A stretch of DNA of 14,639 nucleotides from Baffinella frigidus (GCA_026770585.1 MU646497.1:468536-483174); one strand, 5' to 3'; counted from the stretch's first letter, positions 7,375 to 13,830 are shown. Translations and numbers: made by a program. Notes: generated by a model from the sequence alone, not told the origin.

Positions 7375-7525
7375 CCACCAACCCCCACGGTTGGACCAAA
7401 TCATCGATTTTAGACTTGGGATTCACCCTTGCAGAGACCCCACATCCGGGGTCTCTGCAAGGGTAAATCAAGGGTAAATCCAAAGGCTAACATCGACGAT
7501 TTGGTCCAATCGTGAGGGCTGGTGG
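7375..7525. mobile_element. Foldback element family M, copy 1, with internal 17-bp perfect hairpin
   Basis: CCACCAACCCCCACGGTTGG, followed by ACCAAATCATCGATTTTAG, pairs with CTAACATCGACGATTTGGTC, followed by CAATCGTGAGGGCTGGTGG. Inside, ACCCTTGCAGAGACCCC (7425-7441) and GGGGTCTCTGCAAGGGT (7448-7464) are a perfect hairpin with a 6-base loop. CTA flanks both ends, a possible 3-bp target duplication. The end sequence is shared with 8092-8255. Confidence 0.8.
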
Positions 7526-7528
7526 CTA

Positions 7529-7834
7529 GCCTCACACGCGTCTACGCCCACGACCACGCCGGACGCCTCAGGGGGGGTTTCTACTGCAGCATCACAGCGC
7601 GGGATCACTCTTGAAAAGCTGTTGCAAGCAAGCACAGACCTCTACGCTCGGCGTCTCGCGGAGGCCAAGGATCCAACCTCACGGCGTGCTAGCACCAGAT
7701 CGCCCAGCGTCCAGATGGGCTCTCAGGTGCCACAGCGCCGGGGCAAGATCTACCCCCCCCCCCTCCCCCGGAGCCTGAGCCTTGCGGCGTGTTCAGACCG
7801 AGGGGAACTCATCTCTCCTCCGTTTCTGTGTTAA
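7529..7834 (+). CDS. Coding-looking open segment, unknown protein (partial)
   Basis: One frame is open from just after the foldback element to a TAA at 7834. It reads a Thr/Pro/Ser-rich lead (STPTTTPDASGGVSTAAS), then a helical stretch (GITLEKLLQASTDLYARRLA, EAKDPTSRRAS) and a basic Ser/Arg region (TRSPSVQMGSQVPQRRGKIY). The composition is protein-like up to about 7755, where a poly-C run begins, and looks non-coding after that. There is no good ATG, so this would be an internal or last exon; CAG at 7586-7588 or 7595-7597 could be an acceptor. It may belong to a plus-strand gene broken by the element at 7375-7525. No domain recognised. Confidence 0.4.
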   Translation, partial: ASHASTPTTTPDASGGVSTAASQRGITLEKLLQASTDLYARRLAEAKDPTSRRASTRSPSVQMGSQVPQRRGKIYPPPLPRSLSLAACSDRGELISPPFLC

Positions 7835-8091
7835 CAACCCCACCCTGTCTGCCCTTTTCGAATGATCGCTGGGGGCGAAAACTGCTTGCTAGGAGAGCAA
7901 TGCATTGCGCCATCCCCATCCTACTCTTCTGCCTGAGGAAATTTGGGCTCGCCATAAAACTTTTTTTTGCGGGAAATCTGGTACAGCAGTGCATCTAAAA
8001 CGCGTTTATGCCGAGCCAGGGCGGGGGGGTTTCACAAGGAAAAGGACGGGCGGGGGTTCACACACAGGTACTGTTTACCCTTGGTTCCCGA
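7835..8091. other. Spacer, nothing recognised
   Basis: The stretch contains a poly-T run, G-rich patches and a short hydrophobic open frame (7895-7998) without supporting context. No inverted repeat ends were found. Confidence 0.4.
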
Positions 8092-8255
8092 CCACCAACC
8101 CTCACGGAAGGACCAAATCGATTGATTTCGACCCTCTCCCAAAAGTTGATTCTGTACCAAGATTTGGACTTAAGTTAACACCACCAGGCGAATTCGCCTG
8201 GCTGGCAAGGTAAATCTGAGGTCTGAAAACCTCGGTCTTTCCGTGAAGGTTGGTG
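8092..8255. mobile_element. Foldback element family M, copy 2, inside the 3' end of the minus-strand gene
   Basis: CCACCAACCCTCACGGAAGG, followed by ACC, pairs with GGTCTTTCCGTGAAGGTTGG, followed by TG. The left end matches family M copy 1. CCAGGCGAATTCGCCTGG (8184-8201) is a perfect 18-bp palindrome in the middle. The minus-strand gene reads through the element and stops at a TGA formed by the CCGTGA of the element end. Confidence 0.8.
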
Positions 8256-9055
8256 TAAGGGGTATGTACCCCTTGGTGCGCGAGAGCCTCCCCCCACGGC
8301 AGATCGAGCGGAGGAATCTTGATGCGGTCGCGCACCAACCGCGCTTCCTCTGGCAGCTCTCGTCGCCGCTGCGCCAGCGCCTCCTCTCGACGCCGCTTCG
8401 CCACCACCTCCTCTCGTCGCCGCTGCGCCTCCAGAGCTTGGCGCGCCGCTTCTGCCGCCGCTGCTGTCTTCACCTCCACTGCTGGCGCTTCCAGCCTCAT
8501 CAGCCGGGGCTCTGAGGGGAGAACCGCCTGACCCGCAGCTGGCTCCCGCGCAGCCTCCCGCGCAGCCTCCATCAGCTCCGCCTTCCCCATCGGAGCTTTC
8601 GGCGTCTCCTCTTTCGGCTCCGACTGTGCCTTCACTGGAGCCTTTGCCGAATTCTGTTGCAAGGCCGCTTGCAGCGCTTCAAACGTTGAGAGCAGGGGAT
8701 TTGATGAACGCGGCGCCGTGGCGGGTGGTGTGACAGAATTCTGTGCGTCCTTCTTCGGGAGAGTCACCCTCATCGTTCCGTGGCGCGGTCTTCGGTACCC
8801 GGGGATCTTGGTGAGAAGTTTTTGCTCCCATGAGTCCCCATCTTCTACACCAGCGCGGAGAGAGAGGATTTGGCAAACCCGGGGCTCCCTCCGATCGCGG
8901 AGTATACCGTCATAACAGAGGTTATTTGCCGCTCTATGCGCAGCAAACGTTGCGGGGACGCTGTGGAAGCCCAGGGCGGCGCCGTTCCGCGGAGCTGCAA
9001 CCAACGCGTTCGCAACAGCGAGGGCGCCAAGCGCAGACAGGAGGCGTGGGATCAT
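8102..9055 (-). CDS. Predicted organelle-targeted, Ala/Arg/Glu-rich helical protein; C-terminus from a MITE
   Basis: A 317-residue protein, read from the ATG at 9055. The frame opens further upstream, but that part reads promoter-like repeat. Residues 1-20 (MIPRLLSALGALAVANALVA) look like a signal peptide with AxA-type cleavage near 17-20. Residues 21-69 are basic and Ala/Ser-rich without acidic residues until about 49 and end in LSLRAG, like a transit peptide, so plastid import via the secretory route is plausible. Residues 70-110 (DSWEQKLLTKIPGYRR, then RHGTMRVTLPKK) may begin the mature protein. Residues 158-245 are Ala/Glu/Arg-rich and strongly helical, with the repeat QRRREEVVAK / RRREEALAQR. 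Residues 268-317 are encoded by the foldback element at 8092-8255. Function unknown. Either the element replaced the original C-terminus or the true end is spliced differently. No intron is needed. Confidence 0.7.
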   Translation of the reverse strand: MIPRLLSALGALAVANALVAAPRNGAALGFHSVPATFAAHRAANNLCYDGILRDRREPRVCQILSLRAGVEDGDSWEQKLLTKIPGYRRPRHGTMRVTLPKKDAQNSVTPPATAPRSSNPLLSTFEALQAALQQNSAKAPVKAQSEPKEETPKAPMGKAELMEAAREAAREPAAGQAVLPSEPRLMRLEAPAVEVKTAAAAEAARQALEAQRRREEVVAKRRREEALAQRRRELPEEARLVRDRIKIPPLDLPWGEALAHQGVHTPYTNLHGKTEVFRPQIYLASQANSPGGVNLSPNLGTESTFGRGSKSIDLVLP

Positions 9056-9314
9056 TTGGCCCCCTCTCGTCACCAAGTGCCTCGTTTTTGGAGCCGTTTT
9101 TTGGTTCTTGGAGCCGTTTGTCAACTTTTGGCTGAGATGGCGCTCTGTTGACTTTTGAAATACCCCCCTCTGACGATCAGGATTGGGAAGGTTGCATCGT
9201 CCGGCTGTTCTCGACTCCTTGGGCCTCGTTCTTTCGGGACAGAGTGTGCACGGGTTCGGGGAGGTACGGCCACAGCGCGCCCCTGCTGGTTCGCGAGGCT
9301 GTGAGCCAGCCAGC
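9056..9314. promoter_or_regulatory. Divergent intergenic region with conserved promoter-like module, copy 2
   Basis: This 259-bp gap lies between two genes that start in opposite directions. On the minus strand it holds AGAGGGGGGTATTTCAAAAG (ending the TTCAAAAGTCAA box, 9148-9171 on plus), a second AAAAGTTGA, and GGCTCCAAGAACC and GGCTCCAAAAACG (9085-9115). The same order of parts is found at 2560-2670. Their place directly upstream of the start at 9055 suggests promoter or 5' leader elements. No TATA box is evident. Confidence 0.55.
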
Positions 9315-9637
9315 ATGGAGCGCTATTCGCTCTCCCCCCCCTCGACCCCCGAGGGAGCCGCCCCGCCAGAGATGGTGCCTGGCAGCTCGGGCAAGCTGCT
9401 GAGGGCCAAGAATAAGATCATGTCCGCGCTGAACCGCGCGAAGACGGCACAGCGCCAGCTCGACAAGGGAGCGCAGTCTCGGAGGGAGGAAAAGTTGGAC
9501 GAACTCCAGCCAGCTGGGTTCTCTGCGCTCGACACGAAACTCAAGTCCGCCCCCCCCACACACACAGCGCATCGGTGGCCGCCCGTGATCACCCAGCCTT
9601 GCCATTTTCACCGGGAAGACACCCGTACACAGGTGCC
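9315..9637 (+). CDS. Coiled-coil protein gene, candidate exon 1
   Basis: The ATG at 9315 has A at -3 and G at +4, a good eukaryotic start context, and begins 259 bp from the divergent gene. The product starts MERYSLSPPSTPEGAAPPEM, a Ser/Pro-rich head, then a highly charged helix (KLLRAKNKIMSALNRAKTAQ, RQLDKGAQSRREEKLDELQ) typical of a coiled coil. The frame stops at 9641, but CC|GTGAGC at 9638 is a strong donor in phase 2, matching the phase-2 acceptor at 9686. A weaker phase-2 donor at 9518 would end the exon right after the coiled coil. The upstream part of the open frame (from 9183) is promoter and is left out. No known family recognised; a structural or scaffold role is only an inference from the coiled coil. 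Confidence 0.6.
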
Positions 9638-9686
9638 GTGAGCCGCGGACGGATGCTCATTTGGGCGCGGCTTGTGGTGGCGGCAG

Positions 9687-9785
9687 GCTGCAGGTCGAAC
9701 ACATACACCAACTGGAGCAGCAAAACGAGACGGATCGGGAAGCAGCGGCCAGGGATCTCAAGGCTGCGAAGGACGACGCGAAACG
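9687..9785 (+). CDS. Coiled-coil protein gene, candidate exon 2
   Basis: The segment is bordered by GGCGGCAG at the left and GTGAGG at the right. Its 99 bases are symmetrical in phase 2 and encode LQVEHIHQLEQQNETDREAA and ARDLKAAKDDAK, a clear heptad-like charged helix. Its first bases (G|CTGCAG) match the two small exons at 14491 and 14571. A 49-base intron would separate it from exon 1. The opposite strand has a longer open frame (9589-10236), but its product is not protein-like. Confidence 0.65.
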
Positions 9786-9896
9786 GTGAGGCTCTGAGAG
9801 AGGCAGGGGCATCTTTCTGGGGAGGAGGAGGCGGGAACCCCAGGACGTCCACTCTTTGGAAGGATTCAGTTTGGTAACCAAGAAACCATGGGACAG

Positions 9897-10001
9897 GTAT
9901 CGGGAAACGGCGGAGAGAGAACTCGCGGAGCTGCGCCGCAAGGTCGATCGCCCCCCTCCCCCTCTCGCTCTTTCGATTCTCGACGCCTACTTTTTCCGAC
10001 C
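9897..10001 (+). CDS. Coiled-coil protein gene, candidate exon 3 (3' border uncertain)
   Basis: Preceded by CCATGGGACAG, the segment continues exon 2 in phase (CG|G) and reads YRETAERELAELRRK, another charged helix. The 111-base intron between them starts GTGAGG. After the AAG at 9942 the frame becomes Pro-rich. The exon may end there (GTCGAT, phase 0, weak donor) or at the phase-2 CC|GTGCTG at 10002. The phase-0 option would fit the next candidate exons. Confidence 0.5.
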
Positions 10002-10075
10002 GTGCTGCTCTCCTCACGCTGGGGTGTTCCACATAGCGAACTTCGAAGGGATTTCGAATAACCTTTAAGCGGACC

Positions 10076-10118
10076 CTACGGTAGGCAACCCGTAGGGACA
10101 TAAGGGGGTTCCTACGGA
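10076..10118. repeat. Single copy of family B hairpin
   Basis: CCCTACGGTAGGCAACCCG, TAGGGACATAAGGGGGTTCC and CTACGG match the repeat block of the 1728-2452 array apart from the loop and two substitutions. Confidence 0.75.
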
Positions 10119-10214
10119 TAAGGTAACGGAAACTCAGGCAATTCCTGCCCCCCAAAAACTGCTCGGTGGATCGTGGTGTGCAGAGCTTGCTTTTGCGCGG
10201 TGGATGGTGCTGGA

Positions 10215-10297
10215 GGCTCACTAATTTGGTGAGCACGGGCTCTGTCCCACTCCCAAGTTAATTGATTTGGCAGCATGTGAGGTTGAGAACAGGTTGT
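10215..10297 (+). repeat. 83-bp repeat G, left copy of an inverted pair
   Basis: This segment (GGCTCACTAATTTGGTGAGC ... CAAGTTAATTGATTTGGCAG ... GTTGAGAACAGGTTGT) is nearly identical to the reverse complement of 11228-11310, with only a few differences. It is bracketed by CTTTTGCGCGGTGGATGGTG at about 10191 and 10313. CTCACCAATTTGGTGCGCCC at about 7157 is a short, weaker relative. Confidence 0.85.
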
Positions 10298-10410
10298 TCT
10301 CCAGCACCACACCTTTTGCGCGGTGGATGGTGGAGTGAATAGAACCAAAATGGCACCGTGTTCTTCTACATTCAATCGTTTCTTTCGTATATGGTGCTGG
10401 GATTGTGCAT

Positions 10411-10580
10411 GCGGGTTTAGGGTTTAGGGTGTAGGTTTGAGGGTTCTGGTTTTCGGTTTCAGGGTTCAGGGTTCAGGGTTCAGGGTTTAGGGTTTAGGTT
10501 TCAGGGTTCAGGGTTTAGGTTTCAGGGCTCAGGGTTCAGGGTTCAGGGTTCAGGATCCAGGTTTCAGGGTTGAGGGTTCA
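10411..10580. repeat. Telomere-like TTTAGGG/TTCAGGG tract, G-strand on plus
   Basis: GGGTTTAGGGTTTAGGG passes into many GGGTTCAGGGTTCAGGG and GGTTTCAGGG units. It is opposite in strand sense to the tracts at 256-575, 13060-13145 and 14361-14466. It would lie in an intron of the coiled-coil gene if the model here is right. Confidence 0.85.
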
Positions 10581-10649
10581 AAATTGACGGGCGGGGGCTG
10601 ATTGGATACCTGTGATGATGGTGGCAGGTAACTGTGATGATAGTGACAG

Positions 10650-10694
10650 GTGAAGACCGGGCGGTTGGAGATGCAGCGCCCTGGAAGAGCGCGG
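10650..10694 (+). pseudogene. Exon-like module VKTGRLEMQR, copy 1 (probably decayed)
   Basis: After AGTGACAG the segment reads GTG AAG ACC GGG CGG TTG GAG ATG CAG CGC, then diverges from the other two copies. It has no clear donor. Taken with the copies at 10791 and 10949, the differences are almost all silent, so the module was once coding. Confidence 0.45.
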
Positions 10695-10790
10695 CCCACC
10701 GAGACAAAAGGCGAGAGTGGAACGTCTCAAACCAAAAGTGGAACCTCTGTTAACTTTAGTAACAGTGGATACCTGTGATGATGGTGGCAG

Positions 10791-10829
10791 GTCAAGGCCG
10801 GGCGCTTGGAGATGCAGCGGTCGGGGTCA
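10791..10829 (+). CDS. Coiled-coil protein gene, candidate 39-base exon VKAGRLEMQRSGS
   Basis: The segment has GGTGGCAG before it and GTGAGG after it, is 39 bases long and phase 0. Compared with 10949 the differences fall at third positions (GTC/GTG, AAG/AAA, CGC/CGG, TCA/TCG) and are silent. It may be an alternative to, or a duplicate of, the exon at 10949. Confidence 0.5.
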
Positions 10830-10948
10830 GTGAGGGCAAACAGGTTATTGTTTGGATCGGGTTTTACACCCGGTCTCAGATGTCAAGGCGAAATTGACTT
10901 ACTGAGACTGTCCGTGAAAAGTCGTTCTCCTGACCCGGTCTCTGGCAG

Positions 10949-11053
10949 GTGAAAGCCGGGCGGTTGGAGATGCAGCGGTCGGGGTCGGTGCAGATGGAGC
11001 TCTTCCTCACCATCAAGGACATGGCTGAACAGGCACGCATCCGGGGGAAACCT
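10949..11053 (+). CDS. Coiled-coil protein gene, candidate exon VKAGRLEMQR ... DMAEQARIRG
   Basis: After TCTCTGGCAG the frame reads VKAGRLEMQRSGSVQMELFL and TIKDMAEQARIRGKP, a mixed-charge helix. The first 13 codons are the third copy of the module at 10650 and 10791. The right border is uncertain (GTTTCA at 11054 is a weak donor). The GTGCAG inside it could instead be an acceptor before ATGGAGCTC. The segment runs into a family D foldback element. Confidence 0.5.
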
Positions 11054-11090
11054 GTTTCATTTGATGGCAATGGAAATTACTTTTATTTGA

Positions 11091-11202
11091 TGGCAATGAA
11101 AATTACTACACAGTTCGTTCTTACTGGTAATATTAAATCATCCGTGTAGTAATTTTCATTGGAATTAAATGCAAGAAAAATGGGGTTCCCCGGATAAGTA
11201 CG
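11091..11202. mobile_element. Foldback element family D, copy 2
   Basis: TGGCAATGAAAATTACTACA pairs with GTGTAGTAATTTTCATTGG. The conserved tail GGTTCCCCGGATAAGTACG follows about 25 bp beyond the right arm. Just before the left arm, ATTTGATGGCAATGGAAATT is a short extra direct copy of the element start. This copy keeps the best inverted repeat of the three. Confidence 0.8.
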
Positions 11203-11227
11203 CACACAGAGCGTCGCGCGAGGGTTC

Positions 11228-11310
11228 ACAACCTGTTCTCAACCTCACATGCTGCCAAATCAATTAACTTGGGAGTGGGACAGAGCCCGTGCCCACCAAA
11301 TTTGTGAGCC
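11228..11310 (-). repeat. 83-bp repeat G, right copy of an inverted pair
   Basis: The reverse complement of this segment matches 10215-10297 over its whole length with few differences. The two copies face each other across about 930 bp that hold the telomere-like tract, the triplicated exon module and a family D element. Confidence 0.85.
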
Positions 11311-11557
11311 CAGATAGTCTGAGAAAGAGGTAGGTACTCGCTCGCTGCAAGGATACCTCGAACACAAGAACCCGCACACCCGAAGGTACGTGCGGTGCGC
11401 GTGTTCCCATAGCCAGGGTGTGCTTCTGGATCGGGGGGGGGGGGTTGGGGTGCTCGGATGCGAGATGCCTCTGTGTTCTGTTTCTCTCTTGGAATGATCC
11501 CGTCCCGGTAGCACCCTCGACCGTCCCTGACGCCCTGACGCCCCCTGCTCCCTGCAG
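11311..11557. other. Presumed intron or spacer before the 11558 exon
   Basis: The segment has a poly-G run near 11433 and ends in a pyrimidine-rich tract (GACGCCCCCTGCTCCCTGCAG) suited to a 3' splice site. Open frames on the minus strand here have no coding character. Confidence 0.4.
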
Positions 11558-11599
11558 ATTGCAGTGCTCTCGACGCAGTTCAAGGATCAAATCGACGCC
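11558..11599 (+). CDS. Coiled-coil protein gene, candidate 42-base exon
   Basis: The segment lies between CTCCCTGCAG and GTGAGG. The 42 bases keep phase 0 and read IAVLSTQFKDQIDA, an amphipathic helix. The donor is formed at the very edge of the foldback element that starts at 11599. At 42 bases it has the same length as the two exons at 14491 and 14571. Confidence 0.5.
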
Positions 11600-11752
11600 G
11601 TGAGGTGCGCCCGCCACGCCAGAGGGCTCAAAACATCCACGTTTGGCATCTTTTAGGGAAAATCTCCTGAACATTTAAGTCAACGACGCCAGATCTGGCG
11701 TGGATAAGGTGTCGGTTTCCCTGGAGCCCTCTGGCGTGGCGGGCACATCACG
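11599..11752. mobile_element. Foldback element family F, supplying a GTGAGG donor
   Basis: CGTGAGGTGCGCCCGCCACG, followed by CCAGAGGGCTC, pairs with GAGCCCTCTGGCGTGGCGGG, followed by CACATCACG. ACGCCAGATCTGGCGT (11686-11701) is a perfect 16-bp palindrome inside. CTGCAG follows the right end at 11758-11763. A lone right arm recurs at 11966-11988. Confidence 0.8.
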
Positions 11753-12032
11753 TCACACTGCAGGGAAGCGAATGCGGTGTTAACACATACACGGTGAACT
11801 ACGAACCTTTCATCAAAAGTCAACTTGCCTTGAGGTAATTAACTTTCAGGATTTTCTGGTACACTTTGGTCACGTAACACACTGAATTCCCGCCCCACCG
11901 AAACCATCGTAGCCCACCATGTGGACACACCACGCGGTCCATGCCTGAAGGCGTCGGTTTCCCTCGAGCCCTCTGGCGTGGCGGGCACGTTACTCCAAAC
12001 TGCAAGACGGTTAATGCGTTGTTAACACATAC
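11712..12032. repeat. Direct duplication with a family E element between the copies
   Basis: GTCGGTTTCCCTGGAGCCC, TCTGGCGTGGCGGGCAC, CTGCA and TGTTAACACATACAC occur in order at 11710-11791 and again at 11952-12032. The offset is about 240 bp. The family E element fills most of the space between, so the second copy includes part of the family F right arm. Confidence 0.75.
11787..11934. mobile_element. Foldback element family E, copy 2
   Basis: CATACACGGTGAACTACG pairs with CGTAGCCCACCATGTGG. The interior aligns throughout with 3045-3181 (TTTTCTGGTACACTTTGGTC, CACGTAACACACTGAATTCC). The right arm is better preserved than the left. Confidence 0.8.
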
Positions 12033-12480
12033 ACCACGCGGCCTATGCCTTCGCGATCGTTGCCCACAAGCCTCCGCTACCCCCGACCCCCAGCGTGTCA
12101 CGTATGGTTGGTAGGGTTCAACGGGAGTAGGGTCGAACATGCTGCGGCACTGCGCAGCGAGCCTGGTGTGCCTCTTTCGTCGCACCAGCCCTCACCACGC
12201 CAGAGCCCAGGAGGGGGTTGAAATTTTTAGAACCTTACAGGATAGGACGTTGACTTTTGAAAACCACTGCCTTCAGGGGAAATTGACTTTTGGCAACCCC
12301 TTCCAAGAACCTGGCGTAGCACATCACGCTCGCGGAAAACCTGGAATCCCACATGTCTCATTTCCTCCTGACCCGCGCGATGAACACCCACTGGATGCAT
12401 GCCGACTGACTTTACAGTTGGAAAATCCGGAATTATTAATTTCGATAGTTTGGTGCTGACCCGCGCGATGCATTACTGCG
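12033..12480. other. Spacer with TTGACTTTTG boxes, no clear gene
   Basis: TTGACTTTTGAAAACC (12249) and AAATTGACTTTTGGCAACCCC (12281) repeat the box seen in the promoter-like modules and the 6331-6486 element. CTGACCCGCGCGATG occurs twice (about 12367 and 12456). An open frame from ATG 12139 is not supported by composition or duplication. Confidence 0.4.
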
Positions 12481-12487
12481 CCTCATG

Positions 12488-12575
12488 CACTTGGAATTTG
12501 CGCCTGCCTCGCGAGGCCACTTGGAATGCGCCTGCCCACTTGGAATGCGCCTGCCCACTTGGAATATGCCTACCT
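12488..12575. repeat. 20-bp tandem repeat CACTTGGAATGCGCCTGCC
   Basis: Four to five imperfect units stand in tandem (CACTTGGAATTTGCGCCTGCC, CACTTGGAATGCGCCTGCC twice, CACTTGGAATATGCC), with TCGCGAGGC or TCGCGCG joints. Confidence 0.85.
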
Positions 12576-12785
12576 CGCGCGTGCACGGCTCCCCTACCTG
12601 GTGCGAGCACAGGTTTCTTGTGAGGTTTGCTCGCACACGCACAGACAGGAGTGACTCGTGGACAAGGACACGCACGGCCTTGCCATCTGACGCCCCCTGC
12701 TTCACCCAGCCAGCGTCCTCCCTTTCACCCGCAGGCCCCTTAACAGGCGAATAGCCGCTGGATGTGCAGCGACTGGTCCGTGCGA

Positions 12786-13009
12786 GGATGGCTGGATCAG
12801 GAAGTCGGAGGAGGATGGCTGGATCAGGAAGTCGCTACACACTTTACCACACGTGGCAAGTTAGAGCTGTCCTAAGGCGTCGTTATGAGCACGCTCGATC
12901 ACGGACACGACCTGCAAGCACACACCGTTCCGCGTTAGCGCGTGTCAGATTACCACACAGGATGGCTGGATCAGGAATCCAGCCATCCGGAGGAGGATGG
13001 CTGGATCAG
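12786..13009. repeat. GGATGGCTGGATCAGGAAGTCGG repeats
   Basis: GGATGGCTGGATCAGGAA occurs at about 12786, 12813, 12960 and 12995. At 12960-12988 it forms a hairpin, GGATGGCTGGAT-CAGGA-ATCCAGCCATCC. Most units end in CAGGAAGTCG, the same bases that open the candidate exons at 13010, 13273 and (with one change) 13431. Confidence 0.75.
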
Positions 13010-13058
13010 GAAGTCGGGGGCGGAGAAGGAGATGGAGCACGCGGCGAACCTCGCAGAG
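13010..13058 (+). pseudogene. Exon-like module KSGAEKEMEHAANLAE, truncated copy
   Basis: After GGATCAG the frame (phase 2) reads KSGAEKEMEHAANLAE. This aligns with the start of the modules at 13273 and 13431 (KSVLQKVVAQAAILAG, TSVAQKEVEHAASLAG). It then breaks off into CCCAAACCCC telomere-like repeat, so the second half is lost or lies beyond it. Confidence 0.45.
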
Positions 13059-13059
13059 C

Positions 13060-13268
13060 CCAAACCCCAACCCCGAACCCCACACCCCAAACCCCAAACC
13101 CCACACCCCAACCCCAACCCCAACCCCCAAACCCCAAACCTTGCAGGAAGTCGGTGGCAAAACCTTGCAGGAAGTCGGTCCCCAACCCGGTTGGTGTTGA
13201 ACCCCAACCCGGTTGGTGTTGCGCGGGTTTGGAACACCAACCCCCTAAACACCAACCCCCAAACCCGC
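13060..13268. repeat. Telomere-like CCCCAAAC tract and CCAACCCGGTTGG repeats
   Basis: AACCCCAAACCCCACACCCC variants run to about 13140. Then come two AACCTTGCAGGAAGTCGGT units, two CCCAACCCGGTTGGTGTTG units (each containing a CCAACCCGGTTGG palindrome) and further ACACCAACCCCC. The tract lies between two exon-like modules, so it would be intronic. Confidence 0.75.
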
Positions 13269-13272
13269 GCAG

Positions 13273-13356
13273 GAAGTCGGTGTTGCAGAAGGTGGTGGCG
13301 CAGGCGGCAATCCTCGCGGGCGAGCGGGAGCAGTTCCAGATAGAGCTGCTGCGTTA
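13273..13356 (+). CDS. Exon-like module KSVLQKVVAQAAILAGEREQ, copy 2
   Basis: After CCCGCGCAG the phase-2 frame reads KSVLQKVVAQAAILAGEREQ FQIELLR and meets a TAG at 13354-13356. The copy at 13431 has no stop there. The differences between the two are mostly replacements, so this copy is either the natural last exon of one splice form or a decaying duplicate. The helix is charged and Ala-rich, as in the rest of the gene. Confidence 0.45.
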
Positions 13357-13430
13357 GGGTGACGATTGATGCCCTGCTGGCTGTGTAGCGCCTGACCCGT
13401 GCGGTGGATTCTGACCGTTTGGAAACACAG

Positions 13431-13513
13431 GACGTCGGTGGCGCAGAAGGAGGTGGAGCACGCGGCAAGCCTCGCGGGCGAGCGGGAGCAGTTCCGGAGA
13501 GAGCTGCGCCAGG
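13431..13513 (+). CDS. Exon-like module TSVAQKEVEHAASLAGEREQ, copy 3
   Basis: After GGAAACACAG the frame reads TSVAQKEVEHAASLAGEREQ FRRELRQ and reaches GTGATG at 13514. It is the most intact of the three copies, with a clear coiled-coil heptad pattern. The donor is weak and in phase 1, so the right border is a guess. Confidence 0.5.
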
Positions 13514-13830
13514 GTGATGATGACGTTCACAGGTCCCCGCCTTGGTTCTGACAATTTTGAAGCAAGGAAGCGCTACCGCCTTAAAGTGCTTGATGGTGGA
13601 GCGAGCGCCCCGAGCGCCGTGGAACAGCCCCGCCGGCAGGCTCGTGAACGCCCGCGTGACCGGTCACGCGGACGCCGAAGCCAGACGGTCGGTCGTGACT
13701 GCCTTGCGTGTTCCCCCTACCCGACGCCGCCAGCCTCCTGAGTCCATTAGGTCCATCAAGGCCTGGGAGCTCCCAACATGGGCGGACACTGGAACTTATC
13801 GACGCTTCCTGGGGGGGTCGCGTGAGGGGA
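13514..13830 (+). other. Probable coding segment, frame unresolved
   Basis: Two plus frames are open. One reads GSDNFEARKRYRLKVLDGG followed by an Arg-rich tail. The other, entered from the CAG at 13530-13532, runs VPALVLTILKQGSATALKCL ... GRLVNARVTGHADAEARR ... LPTWADTGTYRRF and ends at GTGAGG (13822). GTGAGG and the protein-like composition suggest an exon, but no duplicate is available to settle the frame. A minus-strand open frame also covers the area. Confidence 0.35.

Noticed and set aside
9056-9316. Upstream extension of the minus-strand gene to 9316
   Set aside because: The extra 87 codons read through the repeated promoter-like module, and the downstream ATG at 9055 begins a good signal peptide.
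9589-10236. 215-residue minus-strand open frame
   Set aside because: It is antisense to exons 1-3 of the coiled-coil gene. The plus strand has splice motifs with matching phases and coiled-coil composition, while this product has no such features.
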